Positions 20,820 through 33,624 of a DNA stretch of 64,000 nucleotides are shown here, one piece after another. Numbering within the stretch: position 1 is the stretch's first letter; the number at the start of each line of letters is the position of its first letter. The translations under genes and the position numbers were made by a program. Below the pieces are notes generated by a model. It was not told the DNA's origin, did no database searches, and was given only the letters and a program-made list of their open reading frames with translations. Origin of the DNA: Hyalella azteca (taxonomy: Eukaryota > Arthropoda > Malacostraca > Amphipoda > Hyalellidae); contig NW_025933375.1 in the NCBI RefSeq assembly GCF_000764305.2, forward strand, positions 62,001 through 126,000, read 5' to 3'.

Positions 20820-23800
20820 ACGGGGAAACTTCACTGCTTCCATTAATTATCGGTTTTAATTAATTATAATTGGTCTGGATCAATTTGGTTCATATTTTAT
20901 GATTTTCATGTAGTTAATGGGTCTTGGTTCTCTCGCAGGATAAATGCTTGTTCATAAAATCGGTTTTAGAGAGCGGAACTGGAATCGGGTTAAAACGAAA
21001 ATTTGGCGTCCTTTTGAGTTCGATTGTTATTCCATTTCGATCTGGTATATTTATCTCTTTTAGCAGTCGCAGTTGAACTTGTTTCTCAATATTGGTGTAG
21101 AAATTTTAGTGATTATTAATTTATTCGGGTAAAACAAACTTTTTAAACCTAAAATATCATGTGTTGTATCTAACGAACGATGAGCAGTTTGTACTCGCTA
21201 AGAGACGACTTTCCGAAGGAATGCTTTATTGATAAACGTTTTACTACCGAATGCTGTGATCTTTTCGTAGTGAGGCAAAGTTCTCTAAATTTTATAGGGG
21301 GAGAAAACTTTCAATTCATAACGATTTTTTACGCCATCTTAATCACCAAGTGATAGAAATTTCAGTTTGTTGGTGAAAACTACTATTTCAGTTTCTTATT
21401 TCAGGCAGTTTGTAATCATTTTGTACTGTGAGAGCAGCACGAGCCATCGTCTTCAAAAATGATCATGAATGTGATCATTGCTATCAGATACTGGAATTAT
21501 TATATTCTGAAATGCATTCTGGCACGGGTTCTATAAGATGAAACCAGATAAACGAATCTTTTTTGTTACTTTGTCTTTAAAAACTATCGACCGTCTTACA
21601 CTAAATTTAGATTAAATTTTAAAAATGAAAGTAACAGCTAATAAAATACATGCGGGTCTGCCTGTACACTTTCTTGCTTATTTTGACACTGAAGCCGCAT
21701 GCTGAGTAGATGAATAGCCTCATGTGAATAGAACCTCAGAACCATGAGGTTCTACAGACGACTCAACCGCCTTCATCTTACGTGACGACCACAATTGACG
21801 TACGGCTGCTCGTCAAAAGACATTCCACGGACGAGTTTATCCTTGCATGTTGTCGCTGTACAAACTTCAACAGTTCATTGTTAGGTTCAATATTCAGAAT
21901 GAATTGAGGAACGAGCAATTATTCCGGTGAAGGAATAATTCTTTTTGGTAATTGCGGATTGTGTTTGTCAGAGGATCTAATTTGATTGCAAATTGTTTTT
22001 GCGGATAGACGGAATGCGAAAGTTTGTGAATTTGTACGAGTCTTTGGATTGTTTTAGAGACCTCATCATTCTGCTGATGCTAAGAGTGTTCAATTTAGGA
22101 GTGTTGGAGTCAATTGGAGTGTTCCAGCATTCAATTTATGTAATCTAGTCAGTTGGTTTCCCTCTCCTCTATCATATTTCTTCCACTTCCTTATTTAGTA
22201 CCAAACTTATTATAAACCATCAGCATTGTGAGTCAAATGACATAATTTAAATCCCTTTTCATTCATTCTTAACATCATTCATTGTCTTTATCTCGCTACA
22301 ATTCCAGATCATCTACATTATTTACATGTATTCAGCTTTACAAATATATTGAAAAAATAACATATAATGATGTTACCATTATATCCTCATGAAACAATCA
22401 ACAGATAAACCAGAACACTATCACTAAATAATCGAAGTATTAGACTAATTACTTGCCGTTGACATATTAGATAAGTCATAGTTGGAACCATGAAAGAAGT
22501 TGCTCCTTTCTCATACGATATTATGTATCCCTATTCCACATCAGCGTTCTCTTTACCATGACCAGTCATTGTCAGATCTTTGTATTAAGTAGCGCTTCAT
22601 CCACGCGCGATATTTAATCATAATAAAATCTCAGTCAGCGCTTGTTTTAATAGGACCAGACCTTATATCTGGGATGTGTGTTCATAGGCTTTAACTCTTG
22701 TTCTAGAGTTGGAAACCCTTTATATACTACGTGTTAGTGTGCGCTTTTCGGAATATTTGTTTGAGATTTAACTTTTCTATTGATCTTTAAGATCAGGTAA
22801 GATAATTGCAGTTCTAATGCACTCAACTAAGATTTTTGTTACCGCCATGTTCTGGTGGTCAGAGCGCGACTCTGGCGGAAACTTCCTTCTTGGTGCATTT
22901 GAGCTAACCGAGCAGTTCTCTGTTACGTGGTATATTCAATTACTAATATTTCTCGTGGAATTTTAGTAAGGAAATCTATGTATTGTATTCATGAATCTTT
23001 AACTTTATAACGAACCTAGTATCTGCTCTTTCCTCCAATGTTTTTAGTTCGTTTTGGTTAATTTCTTTCGTTAAACGTGCCACGGAGTGCAAGCTCGCTG
23101 AATATGATGGCAATTATTGCGTATAATGTATCCGGATTGCGTAAAGCACTTCCTCATTTTTATTTATTCTCTTATACACTCATATAAATTAAGATTTTCA
23201 TCAGTAAAAATTATAAAATGTTTGAATCCACGCGTGTCATTCAAGCGAAGGAGTCGTTCTTATAACTGAACATTCATATCTTTTACTTTGTGGGATTTCT
23301 AAGTTTTCTCCACAATATCAAGACTTCACTCCCTATATGTGTGTAGAATTTACATTTCTGTAGACAGTCTTGCGGATTTGTCAGGATATTTGTAATATGT
23401 TGATGCCTAATCATTTGACATTAATTGTCATTAATGTCAAATCATTAATTACTCCTATGTGTGTGTGATCAAATACATTACCTATTGTCTGTCGCTGCTA
23501 TTTTTTTTACTGAAATGTAAAAAAAAACATCCAAAGATGCTTTTGATCGCAAAGAATGAAAGACTCAGGGTTTACGATTGAACTTAAAGTTTTCTTTCCA
23601 ACTGCGGCAAAATTCCTATTCGACAAAAAAGATTAAAAAAATATGTCGTCATGGCCTTACCATATTCTTGTCCTCGATAAATTGCATGGTATCAGAAGAA
23701 TTCTTGCAATTGATTAAACGATTGACGATTGGTTCTGTTTCGCTGTGGGTTTTAAAGCTCTTTTAGAGGACAGCGTTGAAATAAATGAAAAATGAAAAAT

Positions 23801-25109
23801 ACTCTGATTTTACTTACCCTATTCACAATTCACGAGCTTGACTTTTTTCTGAATCGGGCTGATTAATTGGGAAATTAATTTGCACAACAATATTTAATGG
23901 TTTGTCAGTAAAACATTGCTTCTCATCATTGACAACATGAAAATTTTTCATTAATGAACTGTGTATTCAAGCTATGCGCTACATGGAAGACTTTAATCTG
24001 TGATCTAAATAATTGCAAATTTTGTGAGTCAGCAGCTCGGTGTCTCAATGAATTTTAAAGTCTTTCATCGTTTCAAATTTATTCCTTATTCACTGTGACT
24101 GCTGAAAAAATAACCACATTAGTAAGAGAACAGTTCCGTCATTATCTTGCAGAATATTGTCCGAAATGTAATTACTTTTGCTGATGTTAATAATTCATTC
24201 ATTACTTTCAATCATGTGATTCGTGAATGCGGGCTACTGTTCATATAAAAATCGTAAAAATTTAATAATGATATATATAATTTACTCTTAGTAATTAGTT
24301 TCTTCTAATCGATTTTTACTAATATTATGTTACTTGTAAGTTATGTTGCAAACATTACTCACTAAGGTTTCCGAGATGAACAAATTTCTCCTTACCTCGC
24401 GCTCCCAAAGCCCCCTTTTTGCTGAAGTTTGCTCCCCACACGGCCTGAGCGCTTCACACCTGTTCACACTCACGCCCCCTCACGCCCCTGCTGCTCTCTC
24501 ATGCCTCAGGAGGATCTAAATGTCACAATCAATCATGCTGCCATGCATCACTCTCACTCTAGCGACACCTATGCAGCCCCGAACCTGTAAAACTTACCTC
24601 CATCTTTATTATGCACCACTTATGTAGCTGTGTATTCAGCTATACCCAGCAACACAAGTTTAACCCTTGTCGGAATGTATAGGTAGAACCTTACCTACAC
24701 TCGGTATGATAAAAACGTTGGAAAATTGTGAAGTAAGACAAGGGTTAAACAAGAACAATTAATTGTACTCAGGTGCAGCGAAATGTACACAGGTTCAACC
24801 ATATATATCCATCAGCAAACGCCATGTGCAGTATCGACGTCCCTTGCTGCTAGATAAAGCGCCCTATTCCCATCGAAATTTGAAAATAATTCTCACGCTA
24901 AGTAACGTTTCACTCTGAGTGGCACCCACAGCGGCTAAATTTTTGTGTACATTAGAAATTCGTCAATTCGTTTCCTCTCTTCGTAATTTTTCTGAATTTT
25001 TCATAGTTATGATGTCTAGCATGCGTTTAAAATTTCCATCGACATTTGACTTCCAAGGCTGTACCGCATATACGATGGTGCTTCAATGACTTCCAAGGCT
25101 GCATGCATA
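20820..25109. other. Intergenic: G-gamma 3' flank to mariner
   Basis: No coding exon recognised. A possible poly(A) signal AATAAA is at 21640-21645, about 820 bp after the G-gamma stop. Two 14-bp inverted words, GTTTAACCCTTGTC and GACAAGGGTTAAAC, bracket about 70 bp near 24657-24752. 24390-24600 is relatively C-rich. The remainder is AT-rich without visible features. Confidence 0.5.
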
Positions 25110-26450
25110 TACAAGGGTGCTCCAAAGATTTCGTGGAAAAAATACCTTACTGAAAATTCTATTTACAAATACATAGCCAATGCGCCAGAATGATCCTGTA
25201 TCACTGTTTTATATTGTGTTCTCGCGTGAACCCTTCAATTAATGTTACAAACGCGGCGCGCTGTTTTAAAAGCAACAAATGTTTATGCAACACAACATCT
25301 GCCGAAATCGAGGCCAGGTCAAACAACAAATTCATGGTGAAACTTGGGTGAAAGAACAACCAAATCATTAAATCTCTGGGATAAGTTTATGGGGACAGTG
25401 AGGACATGGATTGATCGTTCCGAAAGCAATAGAAATGAGACCAAAGATGACCCCTGCATAGGCAAAAATATCTATTGACAGACAAGCATCATACAATGAG
25501 TTTGTCTGAGTTTTACCTCCAGTAGTTCCTTAGCTGGCGCAAAGGCAGACCACGCACATCAGTTTGTGGGTAAAACATTGATGATGCTCGTGATCTTATT
25601 GAAAAAGATAGGCGAATAACCACCAAATAAGTAGCAGAGACACTCAACATCTCTGTGAGTTAAATACACAAAACTATGGTGCGCAGCTTGAGATTGAGCA
25701 AGCCCTCTGTTCCATGAGTTCCCAGGCTGTTGCGCCAAGATCAGCAGAAATCAAGGTCCGATCATTCTAAGGAAATTTCGCATAAGTGGGATGGCAACCC
25801 TGAACTTTTTCTTACGCAGATTGTGACCGGGGATTAAACATGGCTCTACCAGTACAACTCCGAGGATAAAACTCAATCGAAGCAGCGGCTGTCCAGGAGA
25901 GGAAGAGGACCCGTCAAAGAATAATCTGAGCGTTCAAGAGGGAAAGTTTTCTGGGATGCTGAGGGGATCTTGCAAGTTGATTTTCTCGAGAACAAGAAAA
26001 AATGTTGCAGCTGTTTATTATGAAGAGATTTTAATAAAAATTTCCGAGAAAATCGCCGAGAAGCGCCTTGGGAGGTAGCATCAGAGCGCACTCTTCCATC
26101 ACGAAAATGCACTCGCACATTGCGCTCGGAAGGCAGGAGCTGTGCTACGCAAAATTTAATGGGAAATTATTCGGCATCCACCTTATTGGACAGACTTAGC
26201 ATCATCCGACATTTTTTATTTCTTAACCTGAAAAAATCATTGAAGGTACCCAGTTTCCATTAATTGAAGCAGCCAGATGAACTGCCGTGACATGGTTCAA
26301 ATCGCATGACACTCAGTTACACACAGGTGGACTTAAAGGATGGTATCAGCGTTTACAGAAATTTGTTGACCTATGTAGATAGATCATCTGTATGGAAATA
26401 AACCGTGTGACTTTGATAGTTTTTCCACGAACTTTTTGAACCTCCTCGTA
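25110..26450 (+). mobile_element. Mariner-family transposon, inactive
   Basis: About 1.34 kb flanked by TA. The left terminal repeat begins caagggtgctccaaagattt + cgtggaaaaa and the right end is its diverged inverse (ttttccacgaactttttgaa + cctcctcg), so termini and size fit Tc1/mariner. The interior is a plus-strand transposase relic with multiple stops. Confidence 0.88.
25260..26400 (+). pseudogene. Mariner transposase relic
   Basis: The conceptual plus-strand reading, with stops and shifts, retains family landmarks in order: a helix-turn-helix block (LIEKDRRITTK.VAETLNIS then LRLSKPSVP.VPRLL), a first catalytic region FLTQIVTGD followed by a stop and TWLYQYN, KVFWDAEGILQVDFLE, a second region HHENALAH, RHPPYWTDLASSDIFYF, and near the end GLKGWYQRLQKFVD. 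Stops lie inside conserved blocks, so no active enzyme is made. Confidence 0.85.
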
Positions 26451-27254
26451 ATGCAATTAATTCTGAACGATTGTCGCCGAGGAAAATCATTTCAGGCGCC
26501 TTTTTTTGAACTTTTCAACACAGCAATTTTTGTCAGGAAAGTCCGTTTTGTAACGAGAGGTGTCGACAAACTGGAACCTAATTCCACACTGCATATAAAA
26601 GTTTATACAAGTTTTCTACCTGGATTGGTTCTAGTTCCATCATAATGGATCTGCCGGGAGGGTAATCATGCATCGTCGAACAAGAAAACTCAGCACATCG
26701 GTACAGGATGTAATGACACAAATGTCAGTTCTGTTATTGTTCAAGTGCTAAAAGAGGCTGGAACATTAACTGTTATTCAAGCAAAGCAGGTTAACCCGGT
26801 GTGGCAAAGTAACCCGCGCAGCCTGTTAATCCGACAGGCTAACTCGAAGCTGCTCGATAACGAAACTTTTGTGACGAAGCTTTTAACGAGCGACTCTTCA
26901 ACGTAGATATGGTAGCACGGATACCAATCTAATGCAAGCATACTGCATCGTAAACCACGAAAACAGTAATAGAATTGAACTTCCAATTCTGAAGGTTCAA
27001 ATTCACACTTGCGTCTTGCAACGTTTAGAGTTACGACGGCACGACAGGCGCTGTTAAAAATAACGCATGCGCGAACATGACTGCTCAAATTTCAAACATT
27101 ATCAATCTACACAAATACTAAGACCACGTACGTAGCCATTTATCATTATATTATTTTTTATATTAAATGATTGTAAAATAATTTAATTATCCAGCGATCA
27201 AAAAATTAGAAAAGAGCATTTTCAGGACAGACGTGGTAGGCCACTACACGCATT
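26451..27254. other. Intergenic, nothing recognised
   Basis: The minus-strand ORF 27088-26777 (103 aa) has no recognisable motif; left unassigned. Confidence 0.4.
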
Positions 27255-27420
27255 TAGAGAAATAAATAAAACTTTGTCCAAATATTGATGCACTTTTTTC
27301 CTTTTTGCGGGTCATTTTGACTCAGTTGGACCTGAAAAAATAACCATCAGTGCTATTCGCTAGAAGCATGTCAATATATGGACAATATGACTCATCCATC
27401 TTTCTGTGTGCGGCGCAGCT
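27255..27420 (+). repeat. Dispersed MITE-like repeat copy
   Basis: agagaaataaataaaacttt, gtccaaatattgatgcac, GGGTCATTTTGACTCAG and later ggacaatatgactcatccat + ctttctgtgtg match the family at 19078 and 43900. Confidence 0.65.
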
Positions 27421-27429
27421 GCAACTCTG

Positions 27430-27862
27430 CAAAGATGCTCAGGTGTTGGCACCACACGGCCTGGTGCTGCCATCACTAACATCACTACGCCATCATGCCA
27501 TAATGCCCTGCAGTGGCACCACACGCCTGGTGCTGCCATCACTAACATCACGACGACGTCATGCCATAATGCCCTGCAGTGGCACCACACGCCTGGTGCT
27601 GCCATAACTAACATCACTACGCCATCATGCCATCCATGCCCTGCAGTGGCACCACACGCCTGGTGCTGCCATAACTAACATCACTACGCCATCATGCCAT
27701 CCATGCCCGGCAGTGGCACCACACGCCTGGTGCTGCCATAACTAACATCACTACGACATCATGCCATACATGCCCTGCAGTGGCACCACACGCCTGGTGC
27801 TGCCATCACTAACATCACTACGCCATCATGCCATACATGCCCTGCAGTGGCACTATAATTAA
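27430..27862 (+). repeat. 66-bp minisatellite, about 6.5 units
   Basis: Unit of 66 bp: actaacatcactacgccatc, atgccataatgccctgcagt, ggcaccacacgcctggtgct, gccatc. Units differ by a few bases. Each contains the inverted pair accacacgcctggt. Open frames on both strands derive from the array. Confidence 0.93.
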
Positions 27863-30800
27863 AGGTGGCTTGGGGAAGAAAATAATTGTAAGAACTCACC
27901 CGATAAAGAAAAACACTCAAACTGAAAACCATGGTTGAACTATGTACTTGTTCAACCATGCTGAAAGCTTTGTTTCGAAATGAAAACATTTCAGAACACA
28001 TCTACCTTTTAAATACAGTGTTGCCGTTGGATGAAAGCTTCATAGAAAAGAATAGGAACATTGAGAAAGAATGGTAAATTTCATATAAGCATTCGGAAAT
28101 GTACCGTGATTTCCACTATTCATTTTGAAAAAAATTCATATCAGTTTGCAATAAATTTCTCCTCGCATTAAGAGAGAAGCATTTGATTAGGCAGTGAAAC
28201 TTAGTATTGTACATATTTCATAGCCCATTTTTTAATCTTCGTTGTTTGAAGGGAAAAAATCTAACTACATTCGATGGAACAATAAAATTTAAATTAAATG
28301 TATAGAAAATTACCCAAGGATCATTTTGGGTATAATTTTAACCCCATTCATAAAAAGAAAATATTTGCAGCGAAAATCATCACGCCATGAATGTGACCTG
28401 ATTTAGAAAATATTTCAATTTCATGGCAGACTGTTCGGTTTAATAAGGTTCTTCATCCGTTATTTAAAAGGATACTGTTAACAAACTGATGCACGACTTT
28501 TTAGCACAATCGAAAAAGCTTTTTAGATATTTTGTGACGATCTAACCCTAGAAATCTTAATACTAATCAGTATTATATGGTTTTTATCAACAAACGTCGA
28601 GGTAAGTGTGGTATCTGCAGGGTGGCGACCTATGCGTCATTGATGGAAATTGATATATAATTTGCTTCAATACGAGAAGTAATTGGGAATAAATGCAATT
28701 TTCAAACGTCACTATTTTATTGTCGAACACTTGGCAACTTATGAGGGACAGTTAGGCCAACGCCCCAAATGACAATGAAGAATACACTATTACCAATAAT
28801 TTCACGATGAAACAAATGAAAATACGTTGTATTTAACTAGTCAAAAAAAAAGAACACACCTTTGTTGAATCCAGCTGATACAGAATCAGTTGGATGGAAT
28901 CTATAATATAAATGGGTGGTAGTTCACATGGTTCAACAATATTAGTTTCAGTCTGTTATTCAAGGCTTAGGAGTCGTTTCAATTCGAGAAACTGATAAAA
29001 TCTGTGCTTTGAAATGCAAGTAACGTGAGGTACCATGAACATTCCCATCTACAAAACTTTACCATCTTCAATGTATTATTTAATCAAAGTATTTAGTTTT
29101 ATATTCCTTAAAAATCAACATAGTGATATGTTGATCGAACAGAAATCAGATAGGAAGGATCGTATAGGATCGAAAACAGAATGAAACATTTTGCAACAAT
29201 AAAATGGTCTGGAAAAGACGTTTTTTCAAATTTTAACAGCAAGCCATGCGTGAACATTGGCTTTTGGCTTCTAGATTTATTAAATTTTCCATTCACTATA
29301 TTATATTTACTATTTGGAAACAGTTCGTGTGTGTTTTATACTATGGACTCCATAGTAGAAGAACCTAATCTTGAAAATTTTTGCTCATGCGAACATTTTG
29401 TCGTACCAAAAAGTTGTATGAAATATCATGGATGTGACTATAAATACGTTCTCATTCACTTCGCTAAAATAAATTAAAATGAATTTCGTCGCTCTATTAG
29501 TGCAGTTTGAATACGATCAATCCCAAAAAATATACCTTCCATCACCTTCGCACCATATTTTAGGAAAAATATTCCAAAATATTTGCCCAATGACTGATTT
29601 AAGCGAGAAAAATATTTTTATTGCGATAGCCGTATAAACGCTTTTTCAAAAAAAATATCCTCTTCGTAAGTGGTAAGCGTAAATTTATGAGCGGTAACAT
29701 TCTTGCCATCAATGTGTGTAATCAACTCAGCTATTCGAGAAATGGTACATCATTACACTGTTGAATTTAGTAATGTTGAATGTGAATAAATTTAGCATTT
29801 ATGATTGTCATACATTTTCTACAATGAATTGAATGGTAGATTTCCTTCTTTATTAAACGACAAAATCTGTTTTACCTTTCAATAAAGGCATCTCTTACAA
29901 TATACTAAATAATCCACATATATCCCACTGATTTCAATGTATTCATTTATTAATAAGCTAGACACAAGTAAACCGAAGATGTTTACACACTACTAGACAT
30001 TTGAAGTTCATAACATTTCTAGAGCTCGTGAAGTTAATACGATAGTAAAGCTGGAAGTTGCGCAGGGTGAAAGACATCGTTGAGGCGCGGCCACTGAGAG
30101 CCAGCCGTCTAGTAATCACTGATTTTTACATCTAGTCAATAAATAGAACTTTGAAAACAGACATCGGTGACATTTAAACGTGATTATCGGAATTATTAAT
30201 TGCGTCAACTTTTTGTGATCAACGTAAACGTGAATAAGAAACACTTTTCAATTTCACGTAACATTTGAACCATCACAAATTAAATAGTTAATTTTCTTAT
30301 CATCGTTAATTTTCATCACCGTCTAAAATATTAATCCTGTCGAAATATTCATTACCAAACTGATAAAATTCCTTTAGCATTAATACTGACCTTCTCAAAA
30401 AAATAAAAATAAAAATCACCTTTTCTAAATTTTAAGCTTCAAGTGAAGTTCATAAATAATAAAGATTTTTCAACCAATAAATGCTCACAATCATCAGTGG
30501 CATCGAATCACTGCAATAATATACAAAATATACTCGAGAATCTTAACGTACCAAATTGGAATCGTTGCTAACAACCAATATCTAATTATGATTAAAACCT
30601 TCTTCAACGTGAAAGACATCGACTAATATAACACTGCACAGCTATGAATTTACATCTAGATTAGTGATCGTTCGCGCGTCTACATGGATTTTCCAACGAT
30701 TAAACAAATTTTCGGTCGCATGATTTTAGGCGTTCCATTTGTTATCTTTTCGGAGAAAATTCTAATAAGTTTCGGCAATAACCTAATCAGTACATTTACA

Positions 30801-32416
30801 TTTCAAAACTTCCGAAACTGGAATTTCTTCATTCCTAATTTTTTTTCAAAAATTCGTGTAATTCATCGGGATAAAAATTGTGATAATATATATATACCTT
30901 CGTTGATCATGAACTCAAATTGCTTTTTTCTAATCATATCTTTGTTCTCATCAATGAGTGCCCACTCAATATGCGGTATCAATATGATATCCCACTCCTG
31001 ATGCCGCATGCATCACAGAGACATTAACAAATCTATATTAATGGCGGCACCTATAAAAAACGGTCATCGGTCATAAATGCATCCTAAGGACGGTCATAAA
31101 TGCATTTTTTTACTAGTGAGCGAATTAGTTCACTTTGAACGATTTTCTTCGTCTGTTCTATTTGAATATTTTACTTGCGCCAATTAGGGAATCTTATCGT
31201 CTGAAGTCAATTTTTAGTGTCAAGCTCTCTCAATATCGCTTTTCACAATTAATGCTACTCAGAGCGCATTATTGTTGATATATTTATCGAAATGATCATT
31301 CTACTGGGGAAAGATCGTCAAAAATTATTCCTTATCCCATGATTTCACAAACATGTTACATGTTCTCATAAAAATCATCTCGTATGTTGAATTAAAATTC
31401 CATTCAGCCACGGATTACATCAACCTACATATAAAACCACAACATCAGGCCGCTACATCCAGATTTGAACTAGGTTTCTAAAATCTAATTTCTACAAGGT
31501 CTTAGGTGGTCATATACAAAATTGGCATACATATAATGTGTAATCTCTATATTATTTAATAAGTTTCTGGTTAGGTCTAATACTAAATTCACGTACAAAT
31601 AAATATATATTAATAATTTTCATTAACAAATACAAGTTCCGAGCGCTCCTAGCACGCTACGAATGAAAGCCAATATCTGTTTTTGATTGTTAATGTTAGC
31701 AAAAACACATTGTGCACTGTCCTCTTATCAATAAAAATCTTGCAACTCTCGTTTTTGAGGTAAAATATTGTCGTCCACGTATAATAACTCAGAGCGAATT
31801 TGTTAAAATGTAGGGGTTCGGCGACCAGTGTTCACTGATGTAGATACGGTCAAGTTTCCAGCCACGATCAAAATCACGTCTGAAAGTCTACAACTTCACA
31901 AGCTGTGCTGAACGATGAGGCGCTTTTGAAATTTGTCCAATAAATTGTTTCAGGGTTAAAGTGACATAAATGGTTAGATCTCACACTGGCGTACCACGCC
32001 TCTTAAATTATATGAAGGATTTTCTGTCGTGAACTTTCTCATGAGCTCGAAAATGACTTGCTCGGATAAATTATTTGCTTTTATTTGCCCCCGCTCGGAA
32101 TAGCATTCATACGAGTTTATTGAATGACGGCACGTCAACTGGAAGAATGCTAACCAAAATAATAAGAATTATACGTAACCAACAGAGTTGCAAAGTTATT
32201 CAAAGTCATTCCATGCCAACAAGTGCTAGCCAAAATGTATTTAACATTACTGGCCCATCACGGAACCGGATGCCGATTGAGAGACCAAGCACAGATTACT
32301 ATATATTTTCTTCTAATACCAGCCCTGGGTGATGCAAATGTGAACTCAAAATTTCTCTCGAACATTCCAATACCAAAATATTTTTCAGCATCCTTCCCAA
32401 TCGAAATCAATCGAGA
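27863..32416. other. Intergenic, up to the 3' end of the TMEM200-like gene
   Basis: AT-rich; ORFs such as 29181-29477 and 30684-31001 are Phe/Ile/Asn-rich with no motif and look like chance frames. A possible minus-strand poly(A) signal for the TMEM200-like gene lies at 32121-32116 or 32085-32080 (TTTATT on the plus strand). Confidence 0.45.
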
Positions 32417-33624
32417 CTAAACATTGAAAGGAGCCTGATTCTTGAGCTCCTCGTGTGAACCGCTTGCCTCAAACTTGGACTGCCGAAGAAGCTGATGCCT
32501 TCGCCCTGTCTCGCTGCGCGAGCTTACCAGCTTATGGCGCAGGCTGTCTCCTGGACTGCGTCCTGCGACGCTCCTCGCTGACGACGCCCGCTGGGACGAC
32601 TGCAAGTGTGGTGAATTGTGGCGGTGATGAGATGTGTGGTGATGGTGATTGTGGTGTCGACGGTGGTGTGTGGATGCGGTGTCAATGGTCTCACTTCGCT
32701 TTACTTTTCGACTGGCGTGTGGTCGTTTGGGTTCTCTGAACGAACCTCCGCTGGAAAAACCAGCGTCACGTGATCCAGAAGTCTCTTTGGACCAGCCAAA
32801 TGACGTTAATTCCCTATTCTCGGCCGTCGATGTTTGTTTGTCGACTTTAAAGTGAGCCTGATAACTCGATGGTCTTGAAGAATCTGATTGAGTCATCGGA
32901 ACCGACTCTGCGATGGACGGGATTTCTTCGTCCAAGTGTGTCTTGGCAATGGGCGACCTGGAGCTGTCCCTAACCATGAGAGTGACCGCGCACTGTGGAA
33001 GGTGAAGATCTAGAGCCAGGTTAGAATCACTGTCGGCTTGATGCACGGCGGTAGCTGAAGCCCCTAATTCCATTTCTTCATCACATTTTCGTTCACCTGC
33101 AAATGAGGGCAGGGCTGAGGTACAGACCTCGCGAATAGCGGGGTTGTCAACTGACATCGTCTGACGTGGGAGGACGTTTGTGGATAAACGTCGCGATTGA
33201 GGACGCGGAACGCACACTCGAAGAATCCTCGGAGCCTCGATTCCCGCCTGCCTTCTCTCTTCCTTCAGACATTCAGGCACCAACGACGGAGCTGAAGGGC
33301 ACTTAATCAGATGATGAACTCCTTTCCAGTCGTAGTATTCCGCGGATGAATCAACACTCTTTTGAAAAGTCTTAGAGAACTTTATGAAGGCTAAAGTCAT
33401 GGCCTTCCTGTTAAATTCTTTGTTATTGTACGAGCTGTATGAATCTGCGGTATGCATAGCCATTGGATCCCATTTAGTTTGGGCTGCTGAGTGCCGGAAG
33501 CCGGGATCTTCATCTTTCTCTACCGGTTTCTCCGGAAATGTTTTCCGGAAGCGGGCTGGCACTATCTTCGCGGCGCTATCGCGGGCCTCGAACGTCATCA
33601 CGCACGCCGCCACAATCACGAAGC
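32417..33624 (-). CDS. TMEM200-like terminal exon (TM2 end and cytoplasmic tail)
   Basis: Acceptor gttcag ends at 33625. Completes TM2 (GFVIVAACVMTFEARD), then a long tail with MTLAFIKFSKTFQKS, an acidic/Ser middle, the His cluster and the end HEELKNQAPFNV-TAG. A single uninterrupted frame of 401 codons in an otherwise stop-rich region. Confidence 0.92.

Noticed and set aside
20653..20863. 68- and 63-aa ORFs
   Set aside because: Wrong-frame shadows of G-gamma exon 2.
25873..26118. 81-aa minus-strand ORF
   Set aside because: Antisense of the mariner transposase relic.
27350..28001. Overlapping ORFs on both strands
   Set aside because: Products of the 66-bp satellite.
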